Assembly: GCA_947259375.1 (NCBI GenBank)
Contig: CAMYLZ010000027.1
Span: 1-64,000, forward strand
Length of the DNA: 64,000 bases
Source of the DNA: an uncultured Parvularculaceae bacterium
GTDB taxonomy: Bacteria > Pseudomonadota > Alphaproteobacteria > Caulobacterales > Parvularculaceae
Direction of reading: 5' to 3'
Within the stretch, counting starts at the first letter, position 1. Each line of letters opens with the position of its first letter. Below are positions 59,818 through 64,000 of this stretch, piece by piece. The position numbers were made by a program, and so were the translations under genes. The notes beneath the pieces are model-generated. The model searched no databases and was not told where the DNA came from. It saw only the letters and a program-made list of their open reading frames with translations.

Positions 59818-60603
59818 ATGACGGAAAAATATCGCGTCCTTGACCATAAGGTCGTCATGTCGCGCCGCGCATTCGCCAAAGCCGCCGCAGCGGGCAGCAT
59901 TGTCGTTTTGACGCCGGGCTGCGAAACGGTCTCGCAGGCGTTTACGCCGTCAAGCGCGCAAATGGCGCAGCTTGCCGGGTCCGCCTGGGATGATCTGAAA
60001 TCGAAACAACCGACCACGAATGATCCGCGCTATACGGCCCGCGTGCGCCGCGTGATGCCGAGAATAATCTCCGCCGCCAATGAAAGCCCTGCGGGCTGGG
60101 AAGTTGAAGTGTTCGACTCCGACCAGCTTAACGCCTTTGCGCTGCCGGGCGGCAAGATTGGTTTCTACACCGGTATTCTCGACATCATGGAAAACGACTC
60201 GCAGATTGCCACCGTGATGGGCCACGAGGTCGCGCATGTGAAGCTCAATCATGCCGGTCAGCGATATGGTCGCGCTTCGGCGACGCAGGCCGGGCTTGCC
60301 GTGGCGCAGGTCGCGCTCGGCAGCGGCGAGGGATCGCAAGTGGCGCTGCAAGCGCTTGGCCTTGGCGCGCAATATGGCGTCATCCTGCCATTCTCGCGCC
60401 AGCATGAGCTTGAGGCCGACCAATATGGTCTGCGCTATATGCACCGGGCCGGTTATGATCTCGATGACGCGGTGCGCTTTTGGCAGACCATGTCGGCCGG
60501 CAAGTCCGGCCAGCCGCCTGAACTCCTGTCGACCCATCCGAGCGACGCAACCCGCATCGCCCGGTTGCAACAGGAAATTGCGCTCCTCAAGGGGACTGCT
60601 TGA
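59818..60603 (+). CDS. M48-family metalloprotease, exported
   Basis: A 261-residue zinc protease with a signal peptide carrying twin Arg (MSRRAFAKAAAAGSIVVLTP) and a lipobox-like TPGC. The catalytic HEVAH motif is in VMGHEVAHVKLNHAGQ, and the third ligand in QHELEADQYGLRYM. It resembles periplasmic LoiP/BepA-type M48 proteases that clear misfolded outer-membrane proteins. It lacks BepA's TPR domain. GAAGGGG precedes ATG 59818. Confidence 0.9.
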   Translation: MTEKYRVLDHKVVMSRRAFAKAAAAGSIVVLTPGCETVSQAFTPSSAQMAQLAGSAWDDLKSKQPTTNDPRYTARVRRVMPRIISAANESPAGWEVEVFDSDQLNAFALPGGKIGFYTGILDIMENDSQIATVMGHEVAHVKLNHAGQRYGRASATQAGLAVAQVALGSGEGSQVALQALGLGAQYGVILPFSRQHELEADQYGLRYMHRAGYDLDDAVRFWQTMSAGKSGQPPELLSTHPSDATRIARLQQEIALLKGTA

Positions 60604-60630
60604 ACCCGGTGAAAAATCGCGCGACAGCGC

Positions 60631-60659
60631 TTGATATCGGCAAGGCGCGGGCGTAGGTT
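60631..60659 (+). promoter_or_regulatory. Promoter of tRNA-His
   Basis: TTGATA (60631-60636), a 17-base spacer and TAGGTT (60654-60659) put a start near 60666, 11 bases before the tRNA. Confidence 0.55.
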
Positions 60660-60676
60660 CCGCGCCTCAAAAACGG

Positions 60677-60753
60677 GCCGCCTTAGCTCAGTAGGTTAGA
60701 GCGCTAGATTGTGGATCTAGAGGTCCCTGGTTCGAGACCAGGAGGCGGTACCA
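60677..60753 (+). tRNA. tRNA-His (anticodon GTG), with encoded CCA
   Basis: All cloverleaf parts are seen: acceptor GCCGCCT/AGGCGGT, D arm GCTC/GAGC, anticodon stem CTAGA/TCTAG around TTGTGGA (anticodon GTG), variable AGGTC, T arm CCTGG/CCAGG with TTCGAGA, and encoded CCA (60751-60753). The first pair is G1-U72 and the discriminator is A73. Canonical tRNA-His has G-1 paired with C73. A73 and U72 are the identity bases reported for Caulobacter and related alphaproteobacteria, whose histidyl-tRNA synthetase is divergent. Confidence 0.97.
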
Positions 60754-60811
60754 TTTTCCCCAATAGGCCGGTTCAAGCTTATTAACGCTGACAGCGTCGC
60801 GCCTTTGCCGA

Positions 60812-61282
60812 TCACGCGTGATAGCTGATCGTCTCATGCGTCGCGCCGCGCATCAGCCGGTCGAAATCCGCGCCTGACAAATGAACCAGCGTCTTGTGGT
60901 CGCCGGCCTCGAACCAGATGTCGTCCTGGCCCATCAGGCTGTTGTCGATCACCGTTTGCACGCCATAAGCGGCGCCGATTGGCGGCGCGGCGCCCACATC
61001 GCAATCCTCGAACAAGGCGCACGTCTCCGCTTCGCTGGCGAGTCCCAGTCGGCGGTCGAGCAGGTCTTGCAGCGCCGTCAGATCGACCCGGTTGCAGCTC
61101 GGCACGACCGCGAGCGCATAGCCCGCTTCGTGATGGATGACGACGGCCTTGGCCATGTGATCGCCGGGAATATGGGCGGCTTGCGCGCTTTCGCTGGCGG
61201 TTGCCGTGCGCGGATGCGCAACGGCGTCATAGCGTATGCCTTCGCGGTCGAGATAGTTTCGCAGTTTCTTAGAAATGGTCAT
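60812..61282 (-). CDS. YbaK/ProX-type aminoacyl-tRNA deacylase domain protein
   Basis: A 156-residue single-domain protein of the YbaK/INS superfamily that hydrolyses mischarged tRNA. It shows AVAHPRTATASESAQAAHIP, then the invariant Lys in HMAKAVVIHHEAGYALAVVP, and late ALFEDCDVGAAPPIGAAYGV, typical of free-standing deacylases. The tRNA specificity (Pro, Ala or other) cannot be read. It lies downstream of tRNA-His on the other strand. Confidence 0.88.
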   Translation of the reverse strand: MTISKKLRNYLDREGIRYDAVAHPRTATASESAQAAHIPGDHMAKAVVIHHEAGYALAVVPSCNRVDLTALQDLLDRRLGLASEAETCALFEDCDVGAAPPIGAAYGVQTVIDNSLMGQDDIWFEAGDHKTLVHLSGADFDRLMRGATHETISYHA

Positions 61283-61518
61283 GCCTCTTCTCCCTGTTTC
61301 GCCTGGTCAGAGCCAGGGGCGCACTGTCTAGGTGACACTGCCGAGGGCGAGGCGGGCGCGGGGATGCGCGCCATGCCGAGCGCGCCGCGCCCGATATGCC
61401 CCCGCCATTTGCAACAATATTTGTGAAACCGCTCCATTGTGCGCCTATCGGCGCGTTGCGGCAATGGGCGAAGCGATTAAATCGCAACCCTGCGCGGCGT
61501 CATCACTATAGCAAGCGC

Positions 61519-62157
61519 TTATTCCGCCGGGCAATGCGCGCCGGCTTCGACCCAGGCCGCCGTGAGCGCGCCGAATGTTTCCTGATCGCCCGGCGCGGGC
61601 TTGCGCCCTTCGCCTGGATTCCACGCCCAATTGACCAGATGGTCGGTCGTATTATGCGCGACGATATCGTCAAGCGATCGCCCGCCATTCAATTCCCGGT
61701 CCTTGATCTGTGCACAGATTTGCGCCGCGCCGGCGCCGGCCCAGCCCATGGAGGGCGGCGGCAAATGCCACGGACGGGCGCCCGGGACCGAGCCTTTCAT
61801 GCTGGCGAATTCGACATTTTCATCGCCATGGCAGGTGAAACATTCCATGCCAGCGGCGCCCAGCCCCGCGCCGCGCACGACGGGCGGTTCATGCGGGCGC
61901 ATGTCGTCGCCCTGGGTGGGGCCGCCGGATCTCGGATGGCAATTGGCGCAGCGCGGATGGGAGATGACCTTGTTCATTTCCGTGAACAGTGCAGCTGCGC
62001 GCTCTTGCGCATCCGTGATGTCAGCGAAGGCGGCCGGCGTTTGAAGACCGGCGACCGCCATTTCGCCGCTCGGTGCGGCGGCTTCTTTGCGGTCGCCGCA
62101 AGCAGCAAGCGCGAGCGCGGCAGCCGCCGCCAGCATTATCGAACAATGAGCGCGCAT
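61519..62157 (-). CDS. Di-heme c-type cytochrome lipoprotein
   Basis: A 212-residue protein with lipoprotein signal ending LAAC, and two heme-binding CxxCH motifs: CANCH and CFTCH. GGGGGA lies 8 bases before ATG 62157; ATG 62172 overlaps the stop of the upstream gene and is the alternative. The gene follows the isoquinoline-oxidoreductase-like subunit and likely accepts its electrons, as such cytochromes do for periplasmic molybdenum hydroxylases. Confidence 0.85.
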   Translation of the reverse strand: MRAHCSIMLAAAAALALAACGDRKEAAAPSGEMAVAGLQTPAAFADITDAQERAAALFTEMNKVISHPRCANCHPRSGGPTQGDDMRPHEPPVVRGAGLGAAGMECFTCHGDENVEFASMKGSVPGARPWHLPPPSMGWAGAGAAQICAQIKDRELNGGRSLDDIVAHNTTDHLVNWAWNPGEGRKPAPGDQETFGALTAAWVEAGAHCPAE

Positions 62158-62171
62158 TAATGAATCCCCCA

Positions 62172-64000
62172 TCAGGCTTGCAGGTCTTTGATCATCGGCA
62201 GCCGTCGCGGCGTCCGCCCGGCAAGGCGGCGCACCGCATTCGCGACCGCCGGGCCGATGGGCGGCACGCCCGGTTCGCCGACGCCGGTGGGCGGCGCGTC
62301 CGAAGCGATGATCGCCACTTCCACCTCCGGCATTTCCGAAATACGCAGCGAGCGATAATCATGGAAGTTCGATTGCGCGACGGCGCCGCCCTCTTCGAGC
62401 GTCAATTCATTGAACAGGATAGCGCTGAGACCGTAGCCGATGCCGCCTTCCATCTGGGCACGGATGATGTCCGGATTGACGGCAATGCCGCAATCGACCG
62501 CACACCAGACTTTGTGAATGTGTGGAATGCCGTTTTCTATCGAGACTTCGGCGATCTGCGCGACGAAAGACCGGAAAGATTCAACCGCGGCGACGCCGCG
62601 CGCCCGGCCTGCCGGCGCAGCCATGCCGCCGGCGAGATCGGCGACCCGGCGCAGCACGCCCGCAAGGCGCGCATGTTTTTCGTCGGTCATCATTGCCAGA
62701 CGGCCTTCGACCGGATCCTTGCCGGCTTTTTCCAGCAATTCGTCAATGAAGGTTTCGACGGCATAGCCTGTATGGGTGTGACCGACCGAGCGCCACCACA
62801 ATGTCGTCACCGGGTTGTTGATGATATGGGCCGAGGTTTTGAAATTCGGCACGGCGTAGGGGATCACCGAGGCGCCTTCGACCATGGTTGCATCGACGCC
62901 GTTCTGGACCATGCCTTCGAAAGGCGAGCCGGCGAGAAAAGACTGCGCCGCTATGGTCTGCTCCCAGGCGGTGATCCGGCCTTCGGCGTCGAGCCCGCCG
63001 CGCAGGCGATGCACGGTCAACGGGCGATAAAAGCCGCCCTGAATATCGTCTTCGCGGGTCCACATAAGCTTGACCGGCGTTTCGCCGCCCGCCGCCATGA
63101 ACGTCGCCGCAAGTTCCGCGGCGAATTGCGAGGTCGGCTGCGCGCGCCGGCCAAAACTGCCGCCAGCGAGCATGGTGTTGAGTTGAACCTGCGCCGGTTC
63201 GAGCCCGCAGACGGCGGCGATGGTCATGTGGTCGCCGGTCTGGAGTTGGCTGCCCATCCACACGTCGACGCCGCCATCGCTTGACCGCTCGATGACGCCG
63301 TCTAGCGGCTCCATCGGCGCATGAGCGAGATAGGGGAAAACATATTCGGCCTCGAGCGATGTCTCGGCGGCGGCGAGCGCCGCTTCGACTGCGCCAGTTT
63401 CGCCGGCGACCGCGCCGGGGTTTTTCACCGCATCGAGGCGTTCGGCGGCGATAGCGTTCGTTGAACGGGTTTCCGCGGCGCGCTCATCCCAATCAATGGT
63501 CAGCGCCTTGCGGCCTTTAAGCGCCGCATAGGTATTGCGGGCGTAGACAGTGACGGCGTCACCCACCTGTTTTACGTCGATGACGCCTTTGATTGCGCGC
63601 GCTTTGGACGCGTCGAAAGATTGCGGCGTCGCGCCGAATTTCACCGGATGCGCGGCGACTGCGGTCAGCATGCCTTCGCGATAGACGTCGAGGGAGAACA
63701 TCGCCGCGCCGGTGGATTTCGCGCCGGTATCGAGCTTGGGCACATCCTTGCCGATATAGACGAACTGGTCTGGTGTCTTGAGCGTCGGGTTTTCCGGCGG
63801 CGTTTGCTGCGCCGCGGCGTCGGCGAACTCGCCAAAGGCGCCCGATCGGCCGCTTCCCGGATGGTTGATGATGCCGTTCGCGACGCTGATCTGGTCGACA
63901 GGAACGCCCCAGCGCTGCGCGGCGGCGGCGACCAGCATGGCTTTTGCGGCCGCGCCGGCCTTGCGCATCAGGTCATATGAGGCAGCCATGGCGGTCGACC
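62172..64000 (-). CDS. Molybdopterin-binding oxidoreductase, isoquinoline 1-oxidoreductase beta-like (N-terminal part outside window)
   Basis: At least 605 residues of the C-terminal part of a large subunit of the xanthine dehydrogenase/IorB family; the frame stays open to the window edge. It shows molybdopterin-site segments GGSFGRRAQPTSQFAAELAA and the C-terminal GVGEPGVPPIGPAVANAVRR, where Glu of GEP is the active-site acid. The IorB type lacks FAD and passes electrons to a small 2Fe-2S subunit (probably beyond the edge) and a cytochrome. Its target is an aromatic heterocycle or aldehyde; the exact one is unknown. Confidence 0.9.
   Translation of the reverse strand, partial: STAMAASYDLMRKAGAAAKAMLVAAAAQRWGVPVDQISVANGIINHPGSGRSGAFGEFADAAAQQTPPENPTLKTPDQFVYIGKDVPKLDTGAKSTGAAMFSLDVYREGMLTAVAAHPVKFGATPQSFDASKARAIKGVIDVKQVGDAVTVYARNTYAALKGRKALTIDWDERAAETRSTNAIAAERLDAVKNPGAVAGETGAVEAALAAAETSLEAEYVFPYLAHAPMEPLDGVIERSSDGGVDVWMGSQLQTGDHMTIAAVCGLEPAQVQLNTMLAGGSFGRRAQPTSQFAAELAATFMAAGGETPVKLMWTREDDIQGGFYRPLTVHRLRGGLDAEGRITAWEQTIAAQSFLAGSPFEGMVQNGVDATMVEGASVIPYAVPNFKTSAHIINNPVTTLWWRSVGHTHTGYAVETFIDELLEKAGKDPVEGRLAMMTDEKHARLAGVLRRVADLAGGMAAPAGRARGVAAVESFRSFVAQIAEVSIENGIPHIHKVWCAVDCGIAVNPDIIRAQMEGGIGYGLSAILFNELTLEEGGAVAQSNFHDYRSLRISEMPEVEVAIIASDAPPTGVGEPGVPPIGPAVANAVRRLAGRTPRRLPMIKDLQA

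Noticed and set aside
1-64000. CRISPR arrays, rRNA operons, intact insertion sequences or integrases
   Set aside because: No regularly spaced direct repeats, no rRNA sequence, and no transposase or integrase motif was found in any frame.

Overview
The window is chromosomal DNA of a GC-rich alphaproteobacterium. The evidence is lineage-typical gene order and families: ileS-lspA-BamF-like, rluD-rpoH, ubiA-rsmE-gshA, a DUF4169 protein, an UrcA-family protein, a MutL with its own endonuclease motif, and a tRNA-His with U72 and A73. Parvularculales or Caulobacterales/Hyphomonadaceae relatives are plausible, but the exact family is an inference. Most of the sequence is ordinary housekeeping and accessory metabolism, with very short intergenic gaps.

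Layout. 1-3.7 kb: end of an OmpA-type protein, a TipF-like degenerate EAL protein, a HAD-IIA hydrolase and ribF. 3.8-6.5 kb: a His/Tyr-rich secreted protein, then a visibly AT-richer island with the orphan tail of an RHS protein (HExxH toxin candidate), a coupled lipoprotein-like immunity candidate and repeat-bearing noncoding DNA; this island lies between ribF and ileS. 6.5-17 kb: ileS, lspA, BamF-like lipoprotein, an epimerase gene remnant, mutL, a lipoprotein, an iodotyrosine-deiodinase-like flavoprotein, mscL, lepA and a YbaN protein. 17-23.6 kb: CadC-like regulator, UrcA protein, efp, DUF5916 protein, yebC. 23.7-28.6 kb: flavin-dependent halogenase-like protein with an SDR, an orphan YjhX toxin homologue, a beta-lactamase-fold hydrolase.

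28.6-34.3 kb: ymdB-like phosphodiesterase, 5-FTHF cyclo-ligase, a 6S RNA candidate with promoter, rsmD, an Rrf2 regulator diverging across a perfect palindrome from a His-rich membrane protein, DUF4169, rluB, a methyltransferase, tadA. 34.3-44.4 kb: DUF427, acyl-CoA dehydrogenase, MAPEG, an L7/L12-like membrane protein, MATE exporter, NUDIX, PEP-mutase family protein, an RND efflux pair. 44.4-54.5 kb: rpoH, rluD, small membrane and secreted proteins, a membrane protein/HTH pair with a palindromic operator, a hairpin array, MscS, an orphan DUF2793 phage/GTA-type protein, msrB, ubiA. 54.6-64 kb: a dispersed-type repeat next to a GIY-YIG gene killed by one stop codon, rsmE, gshA, a YghU-like GST, an AlkA-type glycosylase, HNH endonuclease, M48 protease, tRNA-His, YbaK-type deacylase, a di-heme cytochrome and the C-terminal part of a molybdenum hydroxylase running off the window.

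The best candidates for unusual biology are the RHS tail/immunity cassette (4.7-5.9 kb), the Rrf2 palindrome plus His-rich membrane protein (30.9-32.1 kb), the repeat/GIY-YIG relic (54.6-55.0 kb), the hairpin array (49.9-50.05 kb), the halogenase/SDR pair, the deiodinase-like enzyme with a complete E-Y-K triad, and the orphan YjhX and DUF2793 genes. No CRISPR array, intact insertion sequence, integrase or rRNA was seen.
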